A stretch of 64,000 nucleotides of DNA from Pseudocercospora fijiensis CIRAD86. Lineage: Eukaryota > Ascomycota > Dothideomycetes > Mycosphaerellales > Mycosphaerellaceae. The notes beneath the pieces were generated by a model. The model searched no databases. It worked only from the letters and a program-made list of their open reading frames with translations, and was not told the origin of the DNA. The stretch's first letter is position 1. Each line of letters starts with the position of its first letter. Both the position numbers and the translations under genes were made by a program. The stretch spans positions 1,917,053 to 1,981,052 of the forward strand of contig NW_006921534.1 in the NCBI RefSeq assembly GCF_000340215.1, given 5' to 3'. Positions 10,660 through 22,279 of the stretch are shown piece by piece.

Positions 10660-11789
10660 CTAAGGACCGGACTCGGTATAGATTTGCTAGCGCTCCGTCC
10701 GCCTTAGTTATGAACGCGTTCTTAGTTGTTTTCCTTGTTTATCTACCTCGCTGTCGCCTGTTTTTATCGACCTTACTATCGCCGCTATCGATTTAGGATC
10801 TACTACTCTTACTTTCTATTAAAATAGCTAACCTTATAAGCATTAATGCCCTTACCGCTCTTTAGGAGTTTAATACTACGTATACTATACCGCCGCTACT
10901 ACTACTACTACTACTACTACTACTGCTAGCGGAATTTATATATCTTCTACTATAGGCGATAGCGCGCGTCGAAGTAGATAAGTTATTAGACGAAGAGTAG
11001 TCCGCGGATAAGGAGAATAGCGGCGAGGCGCCTCGTAGGCGTAGATCTACGCATAGAAGGCGTATCGAAGTTATTTAAGGTATCTACGCTATACTCGACG
11101 CGCCTAACGACCTCCTACGCTAGTACTAAGCGATAATTAAATTGCCTACTAAGCTAATATTTACGATCGACGCGTAGCGCTAATTAATACTATATTAGTC
11201 TAACTTTTAGTATTATAAGGATAGTCGGCGCGAGCTATCGACGGAGTTATTAGTAGAGTTTTAGACGTATCGGAATAGTAGCGGAAAGTAGCGTACGACG
11301 AAGGGATATAGTAAGAAGCTAGTACCGAAGAAGATTGCGAAGGCGTATAGTTATTAGGTAACGATAAAGGTAGTGTTTATCGAGCAAGTTAGAGAGCGAG
11401 GGGACCTAGAAGTTATTAGTATTAAGGTACGCCGCAATAACGCTACTTAGTATACTAATTACTATACTATACGGCGATTTGACCTATAGAAGCGATACGA
11501 CGCTTTAATAAAGGCGGTTAGACTATAGGCATATAAAGGATATAAACTAAGCGTAGTATATAATACTATTACTATACAATACGACTCTAGAGCCTACGAA
11601 GTCTTCCTCGCCGCCGGCGGCGCATATTTAACTAGGAAATATTGCAATAACGCTAGTAAGGCTTTCCGCAAGGTATATCGAGATACGAGGCTTAGTAGAT
11701 AGGTTAGTATATAGTAGGACTAGCAAGAAGAGCTATTGTTATAGCTAAGAGAAAGTAAGTCGATAGGATAAAGTAGATAAGATAAGGTT

Positions 11790-12110
11790 AGAATTAGTAT
11801 TGCGAGCTGCTCGGTTACGCTCGCCGTATTCCGAGCAGCTAATTAGATCTACGGATTCTTTCTCGAATTCGTCTCGAATTCGAGAGCTATCTAGGCGACT
11901 AAATTCTTTAGGTCTCCGCTATTCGGTTAGCAAAAAAACTAAAGCTCGGAGTTCCTAGAATTCTCGGATAAAGCCGCTTACTCTATATAATTATTAAATT
12001 AGCTAATTAATTCTAATAATCCGAGGCGGGCCGGGCTTCTAGCGCGGCTTAGCGAGGAACACCGAACCTCCGACTTGTTTACATTTTAGAAACTAAAACA
12101 AAACAGCTAA
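11790..12110. other. Non-coding insert or intron inside the MULE
   Basis: The transposase frame loses similarity here and returns near 12120. The segment starts with a short perfect inverted repeat (GCTGCTCGG at 11810 with CCGAGCAGC at about 11831) and holds a tandem CTCGAATTCG pair near 11862-11886. It may be a small non-autonomous insertion, an intron, or just a diverged linker; no target duplication was found. Confidence 0.35.
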
Positions 12111-12893
12111 TTCTTCTTTTCTAGACAACTTCTACGCCGCTAATATATTAGCAATACGCGCTATCGATAAGAAGCGAACATATACGACAGTTTAGGTCTA
12201 TAAAGACCGACTCGCGCTACTCGTATAGCGTAGATAGCTCTTACTAATAGACGCGACTTATAAAACTAACTACCTTAGCTAGTTCTTATATACTATAATA
12301 GTACGCGACGAGAACGGCCTCTAGCGACCTATTACGCACTTTCTAAGTATTACTAATAATAGCGATATCGTGTTAGCGTGCCTTAAACAGATTATCCGAT
12401 AGTCTAGCGGCCGCCGTAGTTATAGACTACGATTCTTCCTTACTAACAACTTAGTAGCCGAGAGACGCGCTATTCGATTAATATAGCCTCTAGCATTGCC
12501 GGCGGACGAGAACACCGCGGAAATAGCTATAGAAGCTACTAAAATCGAGGACTCCGAGTCCGACGACGATAACTTCGAACCTCCGTATTAAACCGACTAT
12601 CTCCTCTACTACGTTTATCTCCTACGATCTATTAAGCGCTACTTTAGCGGTAAATTAGCTAAGAAGGTACGCTATTACCTCTATTCCGCCGTTAAATTTA
12701 GGCACTCCGTCGCTAGTTATATAGATAGCCTATAAAGCGCTATTCTAAGCCTTCTAAAGGACTATAAGTTTAACGAGAGGTTAGAATATATTACAAAGGA
12801 GCTAAAAGATAATATTCGCTACTAGGCGCTCTATTATCGTATAGACTCTGCTATTCTTATATAGGTAAAAGACACTAATGCCCTCGAAGGTTG

Positions 12894-12905
12894 TTATAAT
12901 AAATA
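12894..12905. repeat. Target-site duplication, left copy (LINE)
   Basis: TTATAATAAATA, identical to 17850-17861. The two copies bracket the LINE exactly, and the MULE frame continues after the second copy. Confidence 0.8.
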
Positions 12906-12930
12906 AATAGATAGATAGATAGATATTTCA
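12906..12930 (-). repeat. (TATC)n 3' tail of the LINE
   Basis: Five or so GATA units on the plus strand next to the left target duplication. Simple-repeat tails take the place of poly-A in several fungal LINEs. Confidence 0.7.
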
Positions 12931-15900
12931 TTTGCCTGTTGTAGTGCCTTTCGGCCTATGTAGGTCTGTTTCTATGTATTGTTTTAGGTAGGAAACTAAC
13001 TTAGTTAGTAAAAACCTCCCTCCGGTCCTATTTATAAGTGTTAATCTTCCTCGTTTCCTTGTTTTCCTTCCTCTAGGGTATACTAGTGTTATAGTTATTA
13101 CCCTCTAACTACCTTGCCTACTACCCTACCCTTCTTTCCCCCTCTTCTTCCCTCCTTCTTATCTACTCCTTAGTTTCCCTTACTAGTGCGAATTGTTGTA
13201 CGAATCCCTATTTAATAATCTACTTTACTATCCTCTTTAGGTCTTCCTTGCTCTAGATTAGCTTATCGTATTCCCTTTCTATTGCTTTTAGTCTCTAATT
13301 ACTTCTACCTTCTAACTATTAAGGGCAGACTAGTAGTATATACTTAGGGTTCTAAGATTAGTAGCTATATTAGTAAGCCCTGCTTTTAATTCCTAGGACG
13401 TTTCTTCTAAATAGGTAAGATCTAAGTCTAATGTGTTTAGATCTGATTTAGATAGCTAGGCTTGCCTCGGCCCTGTTTAGGTCCTTATAGAGCTAGTAGT
13501 TATATTAACTAAATTTGATTAGTACCTTTAGGGTTCCTAGTCTGACTTATGTTTTGTTCTATTCCTGCTCCTATAGGTGTCTAGTAATTGATTCTACTAG
13601 GCTTTGTTTCTCTCCCTTTAGCTTGTCTTCCTTTAGCCTTATATTTAGTCCCTAAAGCTCTTTCTCTAGCATTTCTCTTGTTAAGACTCTATATTGCTCT
13701 AGGTCTTTAACTTTCTAGGGAGTTATTTATAGTCTGTCTCGCCTCCTAGTCCTAATATACTAGGCTTTTATCTTATCTAGTGCCTTTTAGATAGTCTATT
13801 AGGCTAGGTATTCTATTGTCTTTGCTATATATTAGTGTCTTAGTCCCTTGAAGTATTGTTTGACTAGTAGGATTCCTAATTCCATTTCTACTACCCTTAT
13901 TAGTATAGTTTTATATGCTCCTAGGATTTTCTTTAGGCTTTAGGTTTAGGACCTGCTAACTGGTTGCTTAATCCTCTTTAGTGTTTTCTCCTAGGCTGTC
14001 TATATCTGTGCTCTATATAGTATTGCTAGCTTGACAATTGCTTTGTATATAACTTTGGCTTTCTCGAATGTAGCCCCCTATATAGAGGCTATAAGCCTAT
14101 TAATAGATTGTATATTAGTATCTGCCCTCTGCTTTGCCTTCTTTACTTATAGTCCCTAATTTAGTTTTAGATCTAGCTAGATCCCTAGTACCCTAAGCTC
14201 TGCTAATAGTTAGGTTTCAAAGCCTTAAATAGTAATTGATTGCTTTATATTATAGGTTGATTTAGCCTTACTAAAGTAGATAAGCTAGTACTTTTCTAGG
14301 GCGAATTTTGCTTTATGCCTCCTTGCCTATTTTTTATACTCTTAGTGCTTCTCTTCTAGGATCTTGCAGTTGGTTTCTATTGTCTTAGACTAGGCTAGGA
14401 TATTTGTATCATCTATAAACCCTAATACTAATATGTTTTTTAATTCTAGGAGTAGGAGTAGGTCTACTATAAAGATAAGGAAGAGGATTAGGGAGAGTGT
14501 TAATCCTTAGGGGATTCCCTTTTTAGTTAGTATTAGGTCTGATTTAAATTTGCCTAGAATAAGCTGTGTTGATCTTTCCTATAGGAAGGACTAGATGAAT
14601 TAGACTATCTAGTTTAGTATAGCTTTCTGTTTAAGTATATATAGGAGCCTTTTATAAGAGATATTGTTAAAGGCTCCTAAGATGTTAAGGGAGAGGAGGG
14701 TTGCTACCTAGTTTTGACTATAATACTAGATATGCTTAATCTATTCTATAATTAGTTCTATAGCTATTAGTGTTGACCTCTTCTTTCTTCCTCCTATCTA
14801 GCCTTTAGAAAGGATGTTCCTTTCCTCGGCAAAGGTTGTTAGCCTTTTAGCGACAATTTTTTCTAGCACCTTGCCTATTATATTAAGTAGGGCTATTAGT
14901 CTATAGGCCTTAAGCTGTATATAGTCTTCCTTCTAGGGCTTCCTTAGCACTACTATTAGGGACTTCCTAAATAGTCTTAGGTAGTGTCCTAGTGCTAGGC
15001 TTTATAAAAAGATATTAGCTAGTGCTAGGGCTAGCCCCTTCCTATATACTTTTAGAAGTTTGTTATAGATCTTGTCTTCTCCTAGTGCCTTGTTGCCTAG
15101 AATTTTCTTTAGGATCCTTTTAATAGTTTCGGGTTTGACCTAGGTGTCTCTTAGTATACCTAGTAGTAGAGTCTCTTGTTCTTTCTCCTTTATATCTAAT
15201 AGGTCTGCTTGTACTTTTCTATAGAAGAAGTGTTAGCCTAGGGCTCTTGCTTTCCCTTCTATTATAGTCTATATTTGTCCTTATTAGTCTATAATATCCG
15301 GGAATTGTAGTAGCATATCCTTGTCCTATTTAGGTCTCCTTACCTATTTAGCTATCCTCTATATCTCCTCTAGTTTCTTTATAATTATTCCTATTGTAGA
15401 TCTCTATTCTTGTATCTTGTCTTTCTTGATCTAGATCTTCTTTTCCTAGTAGGCTTTGTTATAGTTGTCCTATGCTTCCTAGGTGTAGGTTTATATCTAC
15501 TGCCTCCTAGCCTTCCTTGCTGCTTTAACCTTCCTTATACACTTACTAGTCTAGTATAGTTGCTAGTATAGTGAATGTTTCTTTGCTAGGGTATGCTTTC
15601 TAGCTACCTGTTTTAGGATTCCTATTAGTTCTTCTACTGCCTTGTTAATGTCCTCTAGCCTTAGTAGGTGCTTTGTTAAGAGTTCCTCTAGTTTTAGGTC
15701 CCTTTCTAGTTCCTCCCTAAAGGCTAATCCTACCCTATTAGGTACCTTTCTAGTTAAGCTTCTCCTCTAGTTCCCTTTCCTAATTAGCTTAGACATTTGT
15801 CATTTAGCTTAATCTATACCGGGAAGTAGTCTAATAATTCTTCTAGTTCCTAGTTAACCCTGTATCTTGTAATCCTGTTCCTAATCTAATATAATGCAAA

Positions 15901-17849
15901 GTATAGGTCTAGTGTGCTGCTGCTTCCTCTTGCCTCCTAGGTAATTAGTCCTTTTAGGGTAACAATTTCTATTCCTTCCCTCTCTAATATGTTAATTAGT
16001 CTTCCTACTAGGAAGTAGTAAGCTAGGGTAAAGTCTAAGCCCTAGAGGGGGTAGTAGAGGTTGAAATCCCTAAGTAGGATTTAGTAGGTGTTCCCCTAGA
16101 TAACTCTAGGTAGTCTTTCTAGGGTTTTTAGTTAAGTACTGCTTCTTAAGTCTAGTAGTAGGTTGTATATATAGTAGACTTAGAGTATACCTTAGGATGT
16201 CTCTACTTAGACTAATGTTAGGTCCCTATCCTCCTATAGTATAGCCTGCTAGGTTTCTGTATCTATCTCCTTACTAATATAGATGTATATCCTTAGGGCT
16301 CCCTAGTTGTAAATAATTAGGTAGTATCTAGGGTCTTTAACTATTACTAGTCTCTTTATATATAGGTTAAGCTAGGGCTCTTAGATTGCAATAATGTGAT
16401 GTTCTTTTAGGTTTAGTGCTTAAAGGAAGCTCCTCTATACCTTGTCTTTGCTCTTATTAACATTGTACTATATAATGTTTAGTAATGTTGCAATGTTTAT
16501 TAGGTTTTATCTATATTATTTCCCTATAAGTTTTCCTTTAGTCTTCCCTTACTTTAGACTAATATTTGACTAAGCTTTGTCTGCCCTGCTTCCTTTCCTA
16601 CAATATTAAGGTATCTTAGTCTCCCTAGTTACTAGTAACTCTCTTGTACTAGTAAGGCCCTAAATGTAAACCTATTATCTTGCCTAGACCTCTTTTGTAG
16701 CACTTAGCTAGGTTGCTTCTATACCTAGCTGCCCTAGCTTGTTATGTATCTTTTTAGTATGTTGATTCTAGCTTCCTTTACCTTCCTAGCTGCCTGTATT
16801 CTTACTAGGCATTCCTTCGCCTAAGAGGGGTGTCTTTTAGTATAGTATATATATCTTGCTTCTCCCTTATATGCTTTGCATTCTTTAACCTAGTAATCCC
16901 CTATACAATAGGAGCAGGTGTTAGTTGTCTTTATATACTTAGCTGCTAAGTGTCTATAGTATTAACATTTAAAGTACTGCATTATCCTATAGTTGCTTCT
17001 ATATATCTCTATTTCTAATCTTTTAAAGTCCTAGAACAACCCCTAGTCTAGCACTATATTAGCTTGCTCTATACTCTCTACCTAGATAATTAGGGAAGAC
17101 TGCTTCTTAGTCTCTTCGATTTTCCTTTTAATCTATGCTACTTTTGTAATCTTTAGGCCTAGGTATGTAGCTTAGTTTTGTCTCTATAGGCTCTCGATAT
17201 CCTGTTCTTCCTTAAAGCTTCTTATTATACTATAGGCTATAATTATGAATTGCTATTAGGAGACCTTTGCTGTTTTCCCTATCTTAGTTGTCTATTCTTT
17301 TTGTGTTTCTAGCTTCTTTTTGTCCTGCTCTTATACTATAAACAGCTTAATTACCCCTTTACCTTCGTTCCTAGCCCTAATTACCTCTTTAACTGCAATT
17401 CTTTCTATAATCTCTTTCCCTATAAGTCCTTAGATTTCCTTTTGCTCCTATAGGTCCGTAATATAGACTCTAACTACTGTCCTCGGGGGTTTTAGCGCCT
17501 CCTAACTAGCTACTACTGCCTAGGTACGGTAGTTTAGGCTTGTCTCCTATTGTTTCTTCGTAATCTTTGCTACGACTATATTAGCTACCTTTGTAATTAC
17601 GTAGCTTACCTAGTTATAGATTGCTTTTAGTCCTCTAAGGAGTTCTAAGATTATTATCCTATATGCCCTCTTAGGGGTTCTTCTATCTTCCGCCTTTAGC
17701 ACCTCCTCTACCCTAGTATATAGTGCTTTCTATTCGTCCTCCCTTCCTTCTTAACTGTCTTCCCTTCGTCTCTAATTGTTCGCTACTATTTCGCTCGTAC
17801 GATCCCTTCTTTTAAATTAAGCGAATATATCCCTTTAAGGATATAGCTA
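12906..17849 (-). mobile_element. Tad-like non-LTR retrotransposon (LINE), RIP-mutated
   Basis: About 4.9 kb, minus strand, full length by structure. The 3' tail is a (TATC)n tract at 12906-12930. The order along the minus strand is: ORF1 with CCHC zinc knuckles (CFKC...H near 16960 and CSYC...C near 16900), an endonuclease-sized region (about 15.8-16.5 kb, domain not directly recognised), reverse transcriptase (KGIP.GL near 14520 and GFIDDTNILA with the catalytic Asp pair at 14408-14413), then a C-terminal His/Cys zinc-finger segment (HILLVCPQ near 13350) as in Tad1-type elements. The plus strand has almost no CpA but plentiful TpG, so mutation was strand-biased. No intact frame is left. Clade placement is by motif only. 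Confidence 0.82.
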
Positions 17850-17861
17850 TTATAATAAATA
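17850..17861. repeat. Target-site duplication, right copy (LINE)
   Basis: Second copy of TTATAATAAATA. The MULE reading frame continues from it for about 48 bp up to the LTR element. Confidence 0.8.
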
Positions 17862-17905
17862 CAAGTACGAGAACAAGGCGCAAATAGCTAGCGAATATAC
17901 CCTCT

Positions 17906-17909
17906 ATAG
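17906..17909. repeat. 4-bp target duplication, left copy (LTR element)
   Basis: ATAG directly before the left LTR, matched by ATAG at 30229-30232. Ty3/gypsy elements usually make 4-5 bp duplications. Confidence 0.6.
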
Positions 17910-18189
17910 TAAAGAACGGAAACTAAAACTACTACTACTACCTGCAGTAATGGTATAGGCTACCGAGGGTAATATAACCTATAGCAATATAGGCAGCTAT
18001 GTTTAGTATAATAGGATAACAAGACGGTTGCTTAGGCTGATAACTAGAGCCCTGCAATATAGGCATTATAGAAGCGTGACGTAAACAATGTGCTATACGA
18101 GGTTGGTGCTCTATCTATAATATAGAAGGAGGCCTCTTATATAGGCTTAAAACTCAGCCTAGGTGTATAGGGCCGGTTACTAGCTAATA
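17910..18189 (-). repeat. Left LTR (3' LTR of minus-strand element)
   Basis: 280 bp, direct repeat of 29949-30228. In sense orientation it begins TATTAGC and ends CTTTA, i.e. canonical TG...CA with both ends changed by RIP. By eye it differs from the other copy at 15 positions, all transitions, 13 in CpA/TpG context. Confidence 0.92.
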
Positions 18190-18204
18190 TCCCTCCCTTT
18201 CTTC
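18190..18204 (-). other. Polypurine tract of the LTR element
   Basis: On the minus strand GAAGAAAGGGAGGGA sits directly against the start of the 3' LTR, the required position for plus-strand priming in retroelements. Confidence 0.8.
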
Positions 18205-18305
18205 GTGTCTAACTAGATACGCTTTATATTGCGCGCTTAAAACAAAGAAACAGTTATATAGGGCACCTTAGGCATCTTAGCTAAGGCTATTTTTTAGAAA
18301 CTCCG

Positions 18306-18329
18306 TAATAACACCCCCGGGGTAGCATT
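18306..18329. repeat. 25-bp quasi-palindrome copy 1
   Basis: TAATAACACCCCCGGGG then TAGCATT. Lies just past the 3' end of the third coding block, 117 bp from the 3' LTR. Confidence 0.75.
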
Positions 18330-18399
18330 GTTCCTAGATTCTATTAATATGTAAAAACAACTTCCTAAGCATTTAATCTACTACGCTAACTTACTGCTG

Positions 18400-21150
18400 C
18401 TTTAATGTACCGTAATCCTTACTAGCAATAACCTTATCTACTAGTCGGCTCTCGAAATCTCCTCCGTATACGTTGAAGCTGTTAGCACCGAAGTACTATC
18501 CCTCGTAGAAAGCTTAATTAACGAGGAGGTTAATAGCCTTTTCCGTCGTAGCATTCTCCTAATTGTATAGATATTCCTTAAGTCCCTCGTTATTAAGCTA
18601 GAGGATCTATTTAACTTCGTTCTAAATAACGTAACTTGACTAAGGAATCCTACTAACTAGAGCGTCGGAGATGTAGCTAAGGCCTTCGACTAAGATCGCC
18701 GTAGGGAAAGCGAATAGCACGAAGGAGTTAGAGGCCGGGAGGGCGGTTAGATTGCGGTGCGCTTTAGCAACCTAGGAGACTATTAAGTTCTCGTAACCCT
18801 TAGCCTTAGTGCTATTAATAACGCGAGAGTAGCCTAGGTTAATTAATATACGGTTGCTCTTAGTCTTTAGATTACTATATAGTAGGTATAGTATCTGAAT
18901 AGAGACCTCGCACTCCTTTAGAGGGTTAAGGATCTACTCCGCTTTACGCCCCTTACTATTAGGCTAACTATCGAACATACGGTCGAGGTCGTCGCTAGTA
19001 AGGTGCTTATTAGTAAGCTTGCCGATCTTGCTTAGCGGGACTAGGCTACGAGCCTTAAGCTTCTTAACCTAGTTCGCAAAGACCTCGGGCTGATATATAC
19101 CTTCGATAATAGTAGAGTAGCTAGTCTTATCCTTAGATATAAGACAGACCTTAATGCGTAGGTAACTAGCACCCTCGCTAGCTACGAGCTTAACTATATC
19201 TTGTCCGAGACGAGCAGACTCCTTAGAAGGACAGTTTTCGTAAGTACCGCTAACCTTAAAGAACTTAGTAGGCTTAGGGACGGAGATAAGCTCGTATACG
19301 TAATTAGGTCGAAGGGCGATAGCTAAGAGCTATAGGGCAGGGTACTAGCGGACGATTTAGTTGCTTATACTATAAGTTTAAAGGGCATTGCGGCCTCCTT
19401 GCTTAGACTTAGGTATGTTACGCATATACTAAAGGTATATCTTAAACTCTTCCTATATTAGGTCGATAAGGAAAGGAAGATATGCTCTACGAGGCTCTTA
19501 TAACTAACTAAAGACTTAAGGGAAGATAGTATTACTAGTCTAGCGAAAGCGATCGAAGGAGGTGCCTTAGCTAAGAATACCGGTAACGAACTTGCTCTAG
19601 CGATCCGTTAGCGTAAGGGCGCGAGTAATAGTACTAGTAGGGTTGAACGCGTAGAGTCCTAGAGATATCGGGGCGGCAATAGGGCGTCTAGGAAACTAGT
19701 TAGTATAGGCCTAATTAGCCTTAAGGGTAGCGAAGGCGTCTTAATTAGGAACCTCGCGACTAATCTTTAATAGGCGACCGACGAGGACACTCGCCTTAGC
19801 ACTAGTATAGAGACTATAGACCTTAGCGGCCTTCTTAATATAGTTAGTATATATAGAGAACGGCTCTTCTCCTAGCTTGCTAAGGTCGTCGAGCTATTAA
19901 TAAATAGAGAGGGCGGTAGGGGCTTCGCCTATTACGGCTTTAGGAACTATATCGATGTCGGTAATAAGGTACGCGATAGAGTCGCCCTTATAAGAACTAC
20001 AAATATTCTTAGTTAATAGGATCGGCGAGAGGCCTCTATTTCTACGCTCGCTAAAGGAGCCTTCGGAGGAGACATCTTCTAGTAGTATATCTAGTATATT
20101 AACATCCGAGTTACTATAGTTAGTACTATAGTTAGTACTATAGTCGGTACTAGAAGGAGCGCTGTATTTCTTAGTAGCCTTACGGAGGGCCTAGCGAGTA
20201 TGCAATGCCTTCTTGCGCGCTGCTTCGGCCTTAGCGCGCTCGTCTTAAACTTCTTAAGAGACCTTACGGTTATAGGTCGAGCGACGATCCTTAGCCTACA
20301 TTTCTATAGCGAGCGTAAGACTAGCAGCCGTATCGGCCTCGGTCTCTAGGCGAAGAGCCTTACGTTTAAGGATATTAACGATCGGAGCCTCTTAACCCTT
20401 AACAATAAAGCCTGCACTATTAATGCGACAGCCCTTCTCTTTTAGTAGATCCTTAGTTGTTTATACGTTAAGATCGACCTAGACAATCGCATCGTAGTGC
20501 TTCTTCTAGTAGGCTATCGTAAAGTCGTTAAGCGCAAAGGATAGGTTAAGTAACTACTTACCTACCTTCTTGCTAGCGGTAGATACGCGATAGATTATAG
20601 TATAGGAAAGATGCTCGGCGCCTTAACGACGGACCTTATACTTGTTAACGAACGAAGAGACCTGCTTAGCACGCTCTTATCTACCGTAGGCGAAGTTAAT
20701 AAGGCTCTTCGGAAGACTACTTAGTCCCCCCTAATATTCGAAGGCCTAGTCGAGGGTCTTAAAGCGCAAACGAATTTAGGTGCCGGCCGTCTCGAGGCTA
20801 TAGACGATAGGAAAGGCTTGTTCGATATCTATATCGTTAAGAACCTCGCGCTTAAAGATACGCTTACCGATAGACTAACGCAAGTTGTTTATACCGTACG
20901 TAACTAAGATAGCAGCCTTCTTAATGTTCTTATTAATAATACGTAGTAGGATACGAGCGTTCTAGATCTTCTCTTAAGGGTCTTTAAGGGCGGTAACGAT
21001 CTAGAAGCAGTGCTCGAGGCTGGTTATAGTAGCTAAGGCGCTGTCGGATAGGGCTTCGATCGGGACTAGGGTAGCTAGGCTTAGGTTAATAGGGGTAGGT
21101 AGGTCGTTGCTACTACTAGCGCCTAGCGGATTCGGGGCGCCGGAAGACAT
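18400..21150 (-). pseudogene. Third ORF of LTR element, unknown function, broken
   Basis: Minus-strand block downstream of integrase, in the place env holds in retroviruses. An ATG at 21148-21150 (MSSGAPNP) opens a frame that stays readable for many hundreds of codons apart from TAG/TAA codons that are one RIP step from Gln or Trp. It has an acidic/Ser-rich start, then an alpha-helical mixed-charge region, then an Ala/Lys/Arg-rich coiled-coil-like segment around 20.2-20.3 kb. I saw no signal peptide, membrane span, zinc knuckle, RT, integrase or protease motif, so it does not look like an envelope gene. The 3' end of the frame is uncertain. I do not recognise it. Confidence 0.6.
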
Positions 21151-21559
21151 AGTCGACCGAGGCGGTTTAGAAACGAGTTTGCAAAGTGTGTTCGTTGCTT
21201 AACAATAATAATTAAAGGGTTTAGATAGAAGAGGGGTCTTAGGCGGTAGCGAGTTAGTTAGTAACCGAGTAGAAGAAGGAGCTTAGGAAGCTCGCTTTAA
21301 ATATAGTGCGAAGGTAACGTAGTCCGTATGTTCCGCGCTAGTAAAGCAAACGGATAACGGCTATATATAAAAGTAAAGCTATATGCGAGACTTCTTTATT
21401 ATTAGGGTAGGCTAAAGTTTAACAATCGATCTAGCTAATTGCTAGTAGCGACTACGCGCCTTTATTAACCTTTAGCTATCGTAGATTCTCGCGCACTCGA
21501 AATATAACTAGTTAGTTCGAGTCCTTAGTAGAAATCTATAGTAGTAAAGCTAGCGGGAC

Positions 21560-21584
21560 TAATAACACCCCCGGGGTAGTATTA
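21560..21584. repeat. 25-bp quasi-palindrome copy 2
   Basis: TAATAACACCCCCGGGG then TAGTATTA, same orientation as copies 1 and 4, about 410 bp upstream (in sense) of the third-ORF ATG. Confidence 0.75.
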
Positions 21585-22010
21585 GCTTTTCTCTAGAGAT
21601 GCTCGGTAGCGAGAAGCAAGTCGCCTAGGCCTAGCGTAGCTAATTCGTCGGTATATTAGCCTATAGCACTACCGTTATAGATACAGTATTACCTTCTATA
21701 TTAGTAAGTACATAAGGGTAGTCTATGCGTTTACCTTCTTCCTTCTTCTAAACACTAAGCTTAATAGCCTAAGGTCCCTATTCTTAGAGGCTATAGGCCT
21801 AGGTTACTGTATCTATCTAAGAGCTAGGAAGGGAGAGGGATAGGGAACCTCCCTTTCTTAGTGTCCTGCGTAACTAGTGCTAATTAGGGCAGGAACAGTC
21901 TCTAGTAGAGTATCTTGTTGTCGTTATTACTTAAGGAAGGTTGCTAGAGTCTAGGAATCTAGAGGGAAGTAGTCCTAGAAGGGTAGAGGGGTTAGGTTCG
22001 GCTATCTTCC
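21585..22010. other. Spacer between pol and third ORF
   Basis: About 430 bp bounded by two quasi-palindromes in opposite orientation. No coding resemblance seen. It could hold a promoter or processing signal for the third ORF. Confidence 0.4.
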
Positions 22011-22035
22011 TAATGCTACCCCCGGGGTATTATTA
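22011..22035. repeat. 25-bp quasi-palindrome copy 3 (inverted)
   Basis: TAATGCTACCCCCGGGG then TATTATTA, the opposite orientation to copies 1, 2 and 4, just past the pol 3' end. Confidence 0.75.
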
Positions 22036-22279
22036 GGAAAACACGCCTCGTACAGTTCTATCTAAGGAAAAACAAGAGCAAAGGAATAAAGTTATAGCAA
22101 CATCTCGAAGGCAAAAGAGCAATACAATAGACAAAGTAAAAGCAAAAGAGGGTAGCAACTATAAGCATTAACATCCGTAGGAACAAGTAGTAAGGACTAA
22201 AGCTATAGGGCGGTACTATATTAATAGCGCGGAGAAGGTAAGGAAAACAACGTAGTAGAGGCAGGGAAAGATAAGCAAT

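Larger units (their letters stand above)
10800..12905 (+). pseudogene. MULE-type transposase, 5' part, broken
   Basis: Plus-strand remnants of a Mutator-like element transposase. The best signature is LLIDATYKTN near 12241-12270 with the catalytic Asp at 12250-12252, followed by a region equivalent to the MULE domain ending in an ERRAIRLIQPLAL-like stretch. A later block near 12700-12900 matches the usual His/Ser-rich segment (SLxSAILSLLKDY). Many TAG/TAA codons interrupt it, almost all one CpA-to-TpA step from Gln codons. The frame stops at the LINE insertion at 12905 and resumes at 17862, then again at 30229. A non-coding-looking stretch at about 11790-12110 may be an intron or small insertion. 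Confidence 0.7.
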
